NCBI GenBank assembly: GCA_003996215.1
Contig: QJPP01000662.1
Span: 62,001 to 126,000 of the forward strand
Length of the DNA: 64,000 nt
From: Jaltomata sinuosa
Taxonomy: Eukaryota > Streptophyta > Magnoliopsida > Solanales > Solanaceae
Direction of reading: 5' to 3'
A program made the translations under genes and the position numbers. Shown here piece by piece: positions 21,186 through 31,972 of the stretch (position 1 is the first letter of the stretch; each line of letters opens with the position of its first letter). The notes under the pieces are model-generated. The model ran no database searches, was not told the origin of the DNA, and worked only from the letters and a program-made list of their open reading frames with translations.

Positions 21186-24100
21186 TGATTGTGACTCATG
21201 TTTATCGTGACTGTTCTATTGTGTTTGTGGGGTTGCATACTTGGGTAGACTTGATAATTCTGGATATGGCTGATTTTGATATTATCCTGGGCATGATCTG
21301 GCTGTCCCCTTATTATGTTGTGTTGAACTGTAACACCAAGACTGTGGCTCTAGAGATTTCGAGTAAGGATAGACTAGAGTGGGAAGGTGTGTACAGTCCT
21401 AAGCCAGTTAAGGTCATATCGTTCATTCGGTCTAGGAAGATAGTGGGAAGAGGGTGTCTAGCTTTCTTGGCTCATCTCCGGGATGATAGTGTGGAGTCCT
21501 CATCTATTGAGTCAGTTCTGGTGGTTTCTGAGTTTCTAGAAGTGTTTCCAGCGGATTTGCCTGGCATGCCTCCGGACAGGGATATCGACTTCTGTATTAA
21601 TCTGGAGCCAGGCACTTATCGCATTTCTATTCCTCTGTATCGTATGGCTCCGGCAGAGTTAAGGGAACTTAAGACTCAGCTACAGGAACTCCTAGATAAG
21701 GGATTTATCCATCCCAGTGCGTCGCCTTGGGGTGCTCTTATTTTGTTTGTAAAGAAAAAGGATGGTAGTATGCGGATGTGCATAGATTATAGGCAGTTGA
21801 ACAAGGTGACCATCCAGAATAAGTACCCTCTACCCTGCATTGATGATTTGTTTGACCAGCTTCAGGGCACATCGGTGTTTTTGAAAATCAACTTGAGGTC
21901 GGGGTACCATCAGTTGAGGATTAGGCATGAGGACATTCCTAAGACTGCTTTTCAGACTCGGTATGGGCATTACGAGTTCCTAGTAATGTCATTTGGTTTG
22001 ATCAATGCGCCGGCAGCATTCATGAGTTTTATGAGTAGGTTATTTAAGTCATATTTGGATTCCTTCATAATTGTGTTTATCAATGATATTTTGATCTACT
22101 CCAAGAGTAGGGAGGAGCATACTAATCATCTTCATATTGTGTTGGACATCTTGAGATGCCAGAAGCTTTATGCGAAGTTCACTAAGTGTGAGTTTTGGTT
22201 GACTTCAGTTGTGTTCTTGGGGCATGTAGTGTCAGAACAGGGGGTGATGGTGGATCCCAATAAGATTGAGGCAGTCAAGAGTTGGGCCTGGCCTAGCTCA
22301 GTGATCGAGGTGAGGAGTTTTGTTAGGCTCGCAGGGTACTACTAGAGGTTTGTTAAGGATTTTGCATCTATTTCTACTCACCTGACCAAGCTAACACAGA
22401 AAGATGTACCATTCGTGTGGTCTGACAAGTGCGAGGAGAGCTTTCAAAAGCTCAAGACACTTCTGACCACGGCTCCGGTATTGTCCTTGCCGGTTGAAGG
22501 TAAAGACTTTATTGTTTACTGTGATGCTTCACATTCTGGTTTGGGTGATGTGTTGATGCAGGATAGGAATGTGATAGCCTATGCATCTAGGGAGTTGAAG
22601 GTACATGAGAGGAACTACCCTACTCATGACTTAGAATTGGCAACAATGGTCTTTGCACTCAAGATTTGGAGACACTATCTATATGGTATCAAGTGTGAAA
22701 TGTTCACTGATCATCACAGTCTGTAGCATGTCTTCACAAAGAAGGATTTGAATTTGAGGCAGAGAAGGTGGATGGAGTTATTGAAGGACTATGATATGAC
22801 TATTCAGTACCATCCGGGTAAGGCTAATGTGGTGGCAGACGCATTGAGCCAGAAATTAGTTAGCATGGGTAGTTTGGCTTGTTTGGGGGTGTCCAAACGA
22901 CCACTAGCAAGGGAAATTTGGGCTTTGGAGGCCAAGTTTATGCACTTAGGTTTTTCAGAACAGGGTGGGTTGTTGTCCAGCTTTGAGGTCAAAGCTACCT
23001 TCATAGAAGAAATAAAGGCCAAACAGTTTCAGGATCTGAAACTGAGTAAGCTTTGAGGTAAGGTAATATCCGGGGAATCCAGGGATGTCACGTTAGACTC
23101 TGGTGGAGTACTAAATTTCAGAGAGAGGATTTGTGTTCCTCGGGTTGATGATATAATTCAGAAAATCTTGGCAAAATCTCATGGTTCGCGGTACTCAATT
23201 CATCCGGGTGTAACCAAAATATATGGGAACTTAAGGCAGCATTACTGGTGGTCCAGAATAAAAAGGGACATAGTTGACTTGGTGTCCAAATGTCAGAACT
23301 GCCAGCAGGTAAAGTATGAGCATCAGAGACCTGCAGGACTACTCGAGAGAATGCCAATTCCAGAGTGGAAGTGGGAAAGGATAGCCATGGACTTCGTGGT
23401 GGGTCTTTCCAAGACATTGGGGAAGTATGACTAAATTTGGGTCATTGTTGATAGGCTGACCAAGTTTATTTCGGTCAGAGTAGATTACAATTCGCAGCAA
23501 TTGGTTAAGATCTACGTGAAGGAGATTGTGAGATTGCATGGGGTACCACTGTCCATCATTTCAGACAGGGTTATGTAGCTCACCTCTAAATTTTGGGGAA
23601 AGCTACATGAAGAGTTGGGTACACAAATCACTTTTAGAACAACCTTCTATCCTCAGACTGATGGTCAGTTGGAGAGGACGATCCAGGTATTGGAGGACAT
23701 GCTGAGAGCATGTGTGATGGACTTAGGGGGTCATTGATACCAGTTTCTACCGTTGTGCAAGTTCTCATACAACAATATCAATCACTCTAGTATTAACATG
23801 GCACCATTCGAGGCGTTGTATGAGAGGAGCTGCAGATCACTGATTGGGTGGTTTGAGGAAGGCGGTGTAAAGCCTTTGGGAGTGGAATTGGTAAAGGAAG
23901 CACAGGAAAAGGTAAGGGGCATTCAAGCCAAATTGTTGGCTGCCCATAGCAAGCAGAAGGAGTATGCAGATCACAAGGTCCGGGATTTGGAATTTTAGGT
24001 TGGTGAACAGGTATTATTGAAAGTGTCACCAATGAAGGGAGTTATGCGGTTTGGTAAGAAGGGCAAGCTTACCCTCTGTTCATCGGTCCGTTTGAGGTTC

Positions 24101-24489
24101 TTGAGATTGTGGGGCCAGTGGCTTACAAGTTAGCATTGCCACCTAGTTTGTCGGGTGTCCATTCTATATTCCATGTATCTATACTTAAGCGATACCACGG
24201 GGATGGGGACTACATCATCAAGTGGGATGAGGTGCTTTTCGATAAGGATCTTCGTTACGAAGAGTAACCAGTGTTGATTCTTGCTCGGGATCTCCGGAGG
24301 TTGAGGACAAAGGTGATTGATATGGTAAAGGTTCAGTGGAAGCATCATCCGGTTGAGGAATCCACTTGGGAAACCGAGAATAATATGCAGGACAAGTACC
24401 CTCATTTGTTTGAGGATTCAGGTACTACACTTTCTTTCTTTTATTTTCGTAAATTTGGGTTTGATCATTCGGGGATGAATAATAGGTAA
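21186..24489 (+). pseudogene. pol: Tekay-like element A: protease end, RT, RNase H, integrase, chromodomain (broken)
   Basis: Starting inside the protease (VTHVYRDCSIVFVGLHTW), the frame reads through RT (GSMRMCIDYRQLNKV, GYHQLRI), RNase H (FIVYCDASHSGLG, YHPGKANVVADALS), the integrase zinc finger (HPGVTKIY ... CQNCQQ) and core (IISDR, YPQTDGQLER). A frameshift near 24060-24090 leads to the C-terminal KVQWKHHPVEESTWE segment, a chromodomain-like end typical of Tekay/Del. In-frame stops occur near 22343, 22724, 23054, 23432, 23577, 23736 and 23996. The RT catalytic site reads FINDIL where element C has FIDDIF, so a catalytic Asp has become Asn. Gag and the 5' LTR are absent, replaced by copia sequence. 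It would not be active. Confidence 0.9.
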
Positions 24490-24835
24490 ATGGGTATCTG
24501 TTGTAATGACCGGGTCCGTCGTTATGGGTAGCCCAATCGTGCCAAGTTTTAGAGTTAGAAAACTCCGGGTTTGGGAGTTTGAAATTCTGGGCTAGGCTAG
24601 CCTCGGCCGAATTTGGAGCGAGGTAGAGTCTAGGGCAATTCGGGTAAAGATTGGGTTGGATGTCTTATGGTGAGCTAGTTTTCCTCGTAGCTAACATATA
24701 AAGGAGTCCGGGAGATTTTTTGAAATCAAATTCGGGTAAGTAGAACTCTCGAAATCGAAGTTGACGTGAAGAGATTATTCTGGGACATCAGGAAATTAAG
24801 TGTGTTGTAAAATGGACTAGTTTTGGAGGTTTTAG

Positions 24836-25000
24836 TGTCAGCCGCTATAGCGGTTGACACTCTTCTATAGTGACCTCCGCTGTAGCGAAGAAATAACCGC
24901 TACAGCGAAAGTCAATGTCGGTCAGCCTCCGCCATAGCGGACGACTCCGCTACGGCGGTACCGCTATAGCAAAGCGGACCGCTATAGCGAAGCGTGACCG
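24836..25000 (+). repeat. Cluster of CCGCTATAGCGG-type palindromes in A 3' LTR
   Basis: CCGCTATAGCGG at 24842-24853 is a perfect palindrome. Variants such as CCGCTACAGCG, CCGCCATAGCGG, CCGCTACGGCGG and ACCGCTATAGCAAAGCGG follow within 165 bp. B (31465-31612) and both C LTRs (52640-52795, 59775-59935) have the same cluster with different spacing. Confidence 0.8.
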
Positions 25001-25725
25001 GATTTAATGTAGAAACTTTCCCAAAATAGTTCAGTTTTTCTTAAAATGTTTGGGGAGAAGAAGGGGCGATTTTGGGTGATTTCTACTAGTTCTCCACTAT
25101 TTTTCGTCCTAAAGGTAAGGATTCTACTCCCCAAACTTTTTACTACTTATCCTACGCGGTAGAATTGCTAGGAGGGAACTTGGGGAAAGGTTGGAATAAC
25201 CTAGGGATGGTAGAATTCGGGGAAGAAAGGGGATTCTAGGTGTGAAAGTTTTTGGGTATTGTTAAAAGTAAGGTATTATGATCGTATGTTGTTAAATTCT
25301 CTATTTTTATCCGTGAAAATGATAGAACTAGGGAAATTAATGGCGGGAAGCCCAGGAAAAAGGGTAGGATGATCATGGGTGGCCTGGGGGTCTGGGATTT
25401 GGTGTAATCTGGGTAATGTGCAGGCCTTGTTTGTTAATTTGAGTACTTGAATATTGTTTTAGACCAAGAACAAGATAGGAATCCAGAACACGGAAAAGCT
25501 CGGGTTGAGTAGAGCTTGGATCATTTTGAGGTAGGTGATGGCTTACGAATCCTGTGAATGTTGTATATTTTGTACTCTTATCTAAGTGTTTGTATGAATT
25601 GCATGGCTTAGAGAAATTGTGTAGAATGTCTAAGGGTCCTATTTTACAGTCTGTGAATTGAACAGTGTGTTGCTTGTTGGCTTACAAGTTGTTTGTTCAT
25701 TATTTGACTGTGGATTGTTGACATT

Positions 25726-25875
25726 CGGTTGGCTCGGGTACCACGTCTGGTACGGGTGTACTAACGGTTGGCACGGGTACCACGCCTGGTACGGGTATAA
25801 TAAAGGGTTAGCTCAGGTACCACACATGGTACGGAATACTAACGGTTGGCTCGGGTACCATGCCTGGTATGGGTT
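25726..25875 (+). repeat. Four-unit minisatellite with GTACCA...TGGTAC arms, A 3' LTR
   Basis: Units of about 37 bp have the form CGGTTGGCTCGGGTACCACG followed by CCTGGTACGGG and an AT-rich tail. Each unit contains the inverted pair GTACCA/TGGTAC with a 4-nt centre. The same array lies in B (30584-30731, four units) and in C (53528-53642, three units; 60663-60820, four units). Confidence 0.85.
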
Positions 25876-26713
25876 TATTTTACTGCATCATTGCATTGAT
25901 ATTGTTGCATTGCATTGACTGTTATTGGTTTCGTGAGTGGATCGGGCTATTTTATTGAATTGTGATATTCGTTGGTGGTCCTTGAGTGACTGGGAATCCT
26001 ATTATATCTGTTGAGTTGGTCTTGGATTAGGCCGGATTGTCTGTTTAACACTTAGGTATTATTTAGAAGGGATCCCAGGGTGGGTCCGGGCTAGACAAAA
26101 AGGATGATTTATTGATTCTATGATTGTTGTTTAGAGTTATAAAAGGTGAATTTCATGCGGCAACAAGCTAGGTAGAGACTTGTAGTCTAGGGGAGCCTAT
26201 TGACTTGTGCATATTTTTTTTACGTATACTTGATTTGCTGTACTGATTATACACTGTTTTATTTGGAACTGGCTGATGATCCTACCAGTACATGGTGGTT
26301 GTGTACTGATACTGCACTTGCTTGTTTTTCTTGTGAGTACAGGAAATCTTCTGGCGGTTGACGCACGACCTCACTTGTAGGCCGGACTGAGCTGTTCGAC
26401 CAAGCCGCCTTGGTGTTTATCTTTGAGTTGTAGCCCAATTATTTCGAGCTTAGACTATCTCTTTATTATTTTAATTTTTGGGGTTGCATCCCCGTACTCT
26501 AGTATTGGTAGTGTTTGGTACGATGACTTTCAGATTCTAGGGGAATTTCCGCAGGTTTTATTTCAATGAAAGGTCTTTCGCATTATTTGAATTGCTAGTT
26601 TATTTTTTGTTTGTTGGTTTTAGGCTGTTAGTCTAGGCTAAGGGTTGAACTCTACTGGTTCGCTCATTCGGGGGTTGGGTGGGTGTCACTCACGACGGTC
26701 TGGATCGTGACAT

Positions 26714-27350
26714 ATATATTATTTGAAAATGACATAAAAAGTATTATAAATCACAATAACTAAAAAAACGTATAATAAATTTAGTGACTTTTCAAATTCT
26801 ATCTATGTAATATGTATTGGGTCTGTGGTACGAGTTTTGTATAAGAGGCTTGAGCACACAGCTCAAGCAGGCAGCTCTTGGATAACATGTCTGCTTGAGT
26901 TGTGTACTTATAGACTTTCACTTTGAAAAATTTAATATTTTTATCGTTTTAATTTATTTGTCTTACTTTTCGTCTTAATATGTTATATATTTGAATAAAA
27001 TATTTTATTATTTAAAATATATATTCTGTTATGTATTCGATAATTACGTAAAAGATATTATAAATCACAATATAAAAATTTTGTTGACTCTCAAAATTGT
27101 ATTAGTGTTACATAAATTGAGACCGAGAGAATAACACAATAATTAATAACTGAAAATATTTAAAAATCATATAAGAAATTTGGTTCACTATTCAAATTTT
27201 ATTTGTGCCATGTTTTAAATTGGAACAAAGGGAATAACATATATTATTTGAAAATGACATAAAAAGTATTATAAATCACAATAATTAAAAATATATATAA
27301 TAAATTTAGTGACTTTTTAAATTTTATCTATGTAACATATATTGAGTCCG
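26714..27350. repeat. Diverged tandem repeat, units of about 100-120 bp
   Basis: TATTATTTGAAAATGACATA followed by AAGTATTATAAATCACAATAA occurs near 26716 and 27242, with about 110 bp of close similarity each. Two weaker copies lie between, near 27045 and 27143. The direct repeats lack TG...CA ends and a primer site, so a small LTR element is not supported. Confidence 0.6.
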
Positions 27351-27920
27351 TGTTGACACGAGATCTTGTGTCTGGTATATATATAGAACTTGATAGGCAC
27401 TACTCCTAAACTTGTGGTAAATGGATCCATTTGTCCAGCATGCTAACTAATGGGCCAAAATATTAAAGCTGGTAGCCCAATAAAAATTGGGGGTGGTAAA
27501 ATAAGCCAATAATTTTAGGACTCATGAAAAATTTTATCAAAATATTTTTTATTTGATATGTTATATGTCATCATAATAAAGGAAAAACATTATTAGGTAA
27601 TTAAAAAATTATTGAAAAAATAAATAAAGAAACTAAAAATAGTAAAATTGTGTGGGTTAGGTAATGATTCACTTTTTAACTTATTTTAGACCATATCATT
27701 TAAGCCCAAGTAACTTCTGCGTGGATCATTGACTCTCTCATTTTTTAATTCAATCCTTTTTGACCCGCCCAATTTAGTTTAACCTGTCTATATGACACCC
27801 CTATAAATTTGCACAAATGCCTCTAGTTTGGGGTGATCCTTAATTTTTATCCTCAAATTTGATAATTTTTAAGTTTTTCCTTTTAGTACTTTAAGTAACA
27901 CATAAGTAGTCGAAAATGTC

Positions 27921-28192
27921 CCTGACATCAAAATAATAAACTTTTCACGGGGCATAAGTCTATATTTTCTTATCATGATATCCCATATATTATGTCATAA
28001 AATGTATAACAAGTTATGTTTCTGACACCAAAATAACAAATAACTTTTTTGCAGTATAAGTTTATACGTTCGTATTATAATATCTCACAAGTTATGTTGT
28101 ATTCCCATAATACTGAAATAACAAATAACTTTTTTGTGGCATAAGTTTATATGCTCATATCATAATATTCACAAGTTATGTCATATGTCAGG
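27921..28192. repeat. Three-unit tandem repeat (about 85-100 bp)
   Basis: Each unit contains a form of AAAATAACAAATAACTTTTT, then GCATAAGTTTATA and a CACAAGTTATGT end. The units start near 27921, 28021 and 28108; the first is the most diverged. Confidence 0.65.
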
Positions 28193-28640
28193 AGGGGATA
28201 ATGTACTTTCAAAAAAAAAATACAAACATAGATCCAAAAAAAATTCTCTTTAAGGGATAAAGAACATATGCTTCAAAAGCATAACTTCAGTTTCTGAACA
28301 CTACAATACATTCTGGGGAAAAAACTACAAAACTTATGATGCATAACTTATGTGGAGTGAGGCAAAAGCTCTCTAAACTTATGATAAGTGAATTAGGTCT
28401 TGATAAATAAGAATACTTTGGTCCATAGATTTTCATTAAATGAATAGTAAAGGAAAAAATTATACATTTGAAATACGATGAGCAAAAATTAAACATCAAT
28501 TCGTTTGAGGGAATATTCGTGCAAAAACTTAATAAAAATGTATCTTAATGAAACGATATTGTTGGGTCATAATAAAAGAAACTAAGATGTCTTAATCTAA
28601 ATACATCTAAATATTAAAATATTATATTAAGATTCAAATA

Positions 28641-28886
28641 CTCCCTCCGTCTTAAATTGATTGACCTATTTTGATTTGGTACGGAGTTTTAATAAAAAAG
28701 AAGACTTTCGAATCTTGTGGTCTTAAATTAAAGATATGTCAAATGTACCAAAATGTCATTTAATCTTGTGGCCTTAAATATACCATGTGAAAAGTTGAAA
28801 TTAAAAAGTTACTAAAACGGAAAGGGTCATTCTTTTTTAAACGAACTAAAATAGAAAGTAGGTCAAACAAATTGAAATCGAGGGAG
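28641..28886. mobile_element. Stowaway-type MITE (246 bp) with TA target duplication
   Basis: The left end is CTCCCTCCGTCTTAAATTGA. The right end, read in reverse complement, is CTCCCTCGATTTCAATTTG, and both continue with a shared TTGACCTA block, giving long imperfect terminal inverted repeats. TA flanks both sides (28639-28640 and 28887-28888). CTCCCTCCGT ends with TA target sites define Stowaway elements, which are moved by Tc1/mariner transposases. No coding capacity is present. Confidence 0.82.
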
Positions 28887-29009
28887 TACTAATTTATGTT
28901 CTCGATGTCTGAATGTTTAAAGCTTGTCCTTTTTTAAACTAATAAATATAAAATTCATAAGATATTATTCAATATACATATCAATAAAATATTTTAGGAA
29001 TATAATATA

Positions 29010-29460
29010 GAGATGATTAATGATTGTGATTATAAGTGTCAATCAAGAGTGGTAGTTGGTGGTAGAGAGGGATAATGATAGTGATTGTGGGTGTCGACAA
29101 AGACGGTGATTGTAGATACGCAACAGGTAATAATGATGGTAGCTCACAATAATGGTTAACAATGGTAGTTGATGGTGACAGTTGGTGGTAGTAACTGATA
29201 ATTAAAGGTGGATGATAGTGATAGCTAATGATGGTGATGATGACTTGTGGCGGTGATTGGTGGATGTTGTGATGATTGCCAATAGTAACTGGTAGTTGAT
29301 GTGGTAATGATAGTTAATGATTAGGTAGTGATGATATTGATTGTGGCGATTGGTGATAATGATAATTATGTTGTGACTGGAGATGATGGTTGTCCGTGAT
29401 GGATGTAATAGTTGATGCTAGTAGGCAGTGACAACATGACAGTTAGCAACAAACATGGAT
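29010..29460. repeat. C-poor degenerate (GATGGTGRT)-like low-complexity tract
   Basis: About 450 bp are built from GATGATGGT, GTGATTG and GGTAGTTGATG-like words with very few C bases on the plus strand. It resembles a decayed trinucleotide microsatellite. No gene is seen. Confidence 0.55.
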
Positions 29461-29525
29461 GGAGTAGTGATAAAATTTTATCCTTATTGAAATCCTTGAC
29501 GGATTAACATCATAATGATATTAAG

Positions 29526-29759
29526 GGTGTGTTTGGTATGAAAGAAAATATTTTCCATAGAAAAAATTTTTCATAAAAAATGTTTTATGAAAAATAAGTT
29601 GGTTTCTTACTTATTTTCTCATGTTTGGTTGGTGAGTGAAAAATATTTTTCGAAAAATATTTTCTACTGTTTGATTAATGAGTGAAAACACATTTTTTAA
29701 ATTTTTTTTTTTTGATTAGAGAGTAGAAAATATTTTCTAGGGGGTAGATTAGGGGTTGG
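29526..29759. mobile_element. Truncated short non-coding repeat, MITE-like
   Basis: The sequence starts GGGTGTGTTTGGTATGAAAG and is full of inverted words such as GAAAATATTTTC and GAAAAATATTTTTCG. GTGTTTGGTA-type starts are common in hAT-like plant MITEs. Its right end is cut by the LTR of element B at 29760, and I could not find a matching second end. Confidence 0.4.
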
Positions 29760-30583
29760 TGTCACGACCCAGATCGCCGTGAGTGACACCCACCCAATAC
29801 CCCCGGGTCAGTGGATCAATTCCGACCCAACACTTAATCACCCTAGCAGCTTAAAACCAAAGCATAAAATAAACTAGCAAATAAATCACAAATGTTATTT
29901 CATAAAACTGCGGAAACATCCTCCCTAGAACTTGAAAGTCATCGTACCAAAATATTCTACCAAATTGTCTAGAAAATACGAGGATGCACCCCAAATAAAC
30001 AAGAGTTTAAGGCCGACACAAGTGGGCTATAACTAAACAGAAAGAAACCAAGGTACCTCGATCGAGGCAGCTCACCCTTGATGTCTGAAAGCAATGGGAA
30101 TAAAGGTGAGGTCGCGCGTCAGCCACCGAAAGATTTTCTGTACTCACAAAAAGAAATGCAAGTGCAGAATCAGTACACAACCACCGTGTACTGGTAGGAT
30201 CATCAGTCAATTCTAAATAAACAGTATATGAACAGTAACTAAAGTCAAGTAAAGCACAGAAAACATGTGAACAAGCCAACAAATATCTCTACACTACAAG
30301 TCTCCTCCTAGCTTATCCCCATATGTAATTCACTCCACAATTATTGACAACATTCAATGACAACACAATAAACATTCATTTTTACTTAGTCCAGACCCAC
30401 CCAAGGATCCCCCTTACAACACTTAAGTGTTAAACATGTAACCTGGTCTACACCAAGACCAACTCACAATCAAATATAATAATAACCTGACCTCTCAAGG
30501 ACCATATGCAATATCATAATTCAGTAACACAACCCGGTCCACTCATGGAACCATCACAAGAATGCACAATGCAATAAAATAAA

Positions 30584-30731
30584 TCCGTACCATGCATGGT
30601 ACCCGAGCCGACCAGTTAATATCCCGTACCAGGTGTGGTACCCGAACTAACTGTTTGTTATCCCGTACCAGGCGTGGTACCCGAGTCAACAGTTTGTATT
30701 CTGTACCAGGCGTGGTACATGAGCCAACCGA
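30584..30731 (-). repeat. Four-unit GTACCA...TGGTAC minisatellite, B 3' LTR
   Basis: There are four units of about 38 bp. On the plus strand each contains CGTACCAGGCGTGGTACC or a variant. It is the reverse-complement counterpart of the array in A. Confidence 0.85.
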
Positions 30732-31464
30732 GTATCACAAGGAATCCACAGTCACAAACAATGAACAATCAACACTTGTAAACCCACAAGCAATAACACC
30801 TAGTTTATTTCACAAGACTGATAACATGACACTTGGACTTTCCTAAATCATTCCCTAAGCATGAGGCTCATACAATACTTAAGCAAAAGTACACAAACAT
30901 ACAATGCATATAAAAATCAATAACCATCACCTACCTCAAAATATTCCAAGCTTTACTCAACCGGAGCTTTCCCGTTTTCTAGAGTTCTTGCCGGTTCTTG
31001 GTCTAAAACAACACACAATAATCAAAATCAATCCTTATGGCCTAATAGTTACCCGAATTATGCAAAAATCTCAAACCTCAGGCCAACCATGATCATCTCA
31101 CCCTTTTTTCCGGGATTTCCCACCATTAAGTCATCGATTCCTATCATTTTTATGGATACATTTAGAGAATTAAGGTCACATGATCATAACCTAATGAAAT
31201 CATCAACACCCAAGAACTTCTACACCTTAGAATCCCTTATTTCCCTGGATTCTACCATCCTAGGTCATTTCAAACATTTCCCCAAGTCCACCCCTAGCAA
31301 TTCTATAGCGTAGGAAAGATTGTACGGAGTTTGGCGAGTAGAATTCTTACCTTTAGGACGAAAAACAATGGAAAACGGAGGAAAATCACCCAAAATTGCC
31401 TTTCCCTTCTCTCAAAATGTGTTGAAAAAAACTAACTATTTTTGGGGAAGTTTCTGCATTAAAT

Positions 31465-31612
31465 CCCATCACGCTCCGCTATAGCGGTATCACCGTAGCA
31501 GAATCGACCGCTATGGCAGAGGCTGATCGATGGTGACTTCTGTTGTGGCAGTATTTTCTCCGCTACGGCGGAGGTTGCTATGGTGGTGTGTCAATCTCTA
31601 CGGCAGTTGACA
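31465..31612 (-). repeat. CCGCTATAGCGG-type palindrome cluster, B 3' LTR
   Basis: Words such as CCGCTATAGCGGT, CCGCTATGGC and CCGCTACGGCGG recur. More of them are imperfect here than in C, consistent with decay. Confidence 0.7.
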
Positions 31613-31972
31613 CAGGATAGAAAGTTGTAAAGTCCCCCAGTTTGATCTATTTTACAACACACTCATTTTTTTGACGTTTTGAATCAACCATTTTACGTCA
31701 ACCTCGATACCAGAAGTTCTACTCACCCGAATTTGATTCTGAAAAATCCCCCAGACTCCTTCATGTCTTAGCTAAACAAAAAGCTAGCTTAAAACAGGAC
31801 ACGTTACCCAATCCTTATTTGGATTACCCTAGACCATACCTCACTCCAAAACCGATCGAGACTAGCCTAGCTCAGAATTTCAAAGTCCTAAATTTGAAAG
31901 TTTTTTGACTTGAAACTTGGCATAAAAAGTCTACCCATAACGATAAACCCGATTATTATAACAGATACTATT

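Larger units (their letters stand above)
16365..26712 (+). mobile_element. Composite copia-Tekay retroelement remnant
   Basis: The left part is copia (LTR remnant to RNase H) and the right part is a Tekay-like gypsy element (protease middle to 3' LTR) in the same orientation. They join near 21185. One reading frame (20459-22345) spans the junction. Neither parent is complete. The simplest reading is a recombination or deletion that fused a copia body to a gypsy tail; an assembly error cannot be excluded from sequence alone. Confidence 0.75.
24502..26712 (+). repeat. Complete 3' LTR of Tekay-like element A (2,211 bp)
   Basis: It begins TGTAATGACCGGGTCCGTCG and ends GGTCTGGATCGTGACA, matching the LTRs of B and C at both ends. 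It contains a cluster of CCGCTATAGCGG-type palindromes (about 24836-25000), a minisatellite with GGTACC units (25726-25875) and a TATA-like ATATAAAGG near 24696-24704. Confidence 0.88.
26713..29759. other. AT-rich non-LTR spacer, no gene seen
   Basis: This is the only long stretch not belonging to an LTR element. It holds diverged tandem repeats (26714-27350 and 27921-28192), a Stowaway-like MITE (28641-28886), a C-poor low-complexity tract (about 29010-29460) and a truncated short repeat (29526-29759). The 27360-27900 part shows nothing I can name. No open frame here has recognisable protein features. Confidence 0.7.
29760..31960 (-). repeat. 3' LTR of element B (2,201 bp)
   Basis: On the minus strand it starts TATAATAATCGGGTTTATCG, a mutated form of the family start TGTAATGACCGGG, and ends ...GATCTGGGTCGTGACA. 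It carries the GTACCA/TGGTAC minisatellite (30584-30731) and the CCGCTATAGCGG-type cluster (31465-31612, decayed here). Confidence 0.85.

Noticed and set aside
25658..25918. Trp/Tyr/Gly-rich 86-codon open frame
   Set aside because: It is a translation of the GTACCA/TGGTAC minisatellite in the LTR of element A.
26714..27350. Direct repeats about 500 bp apart as a small LTR element (TRIM)
   Set aside because: No TG...CA ends, no primer-binding site after the left copy, and further diverged copies lie in between.
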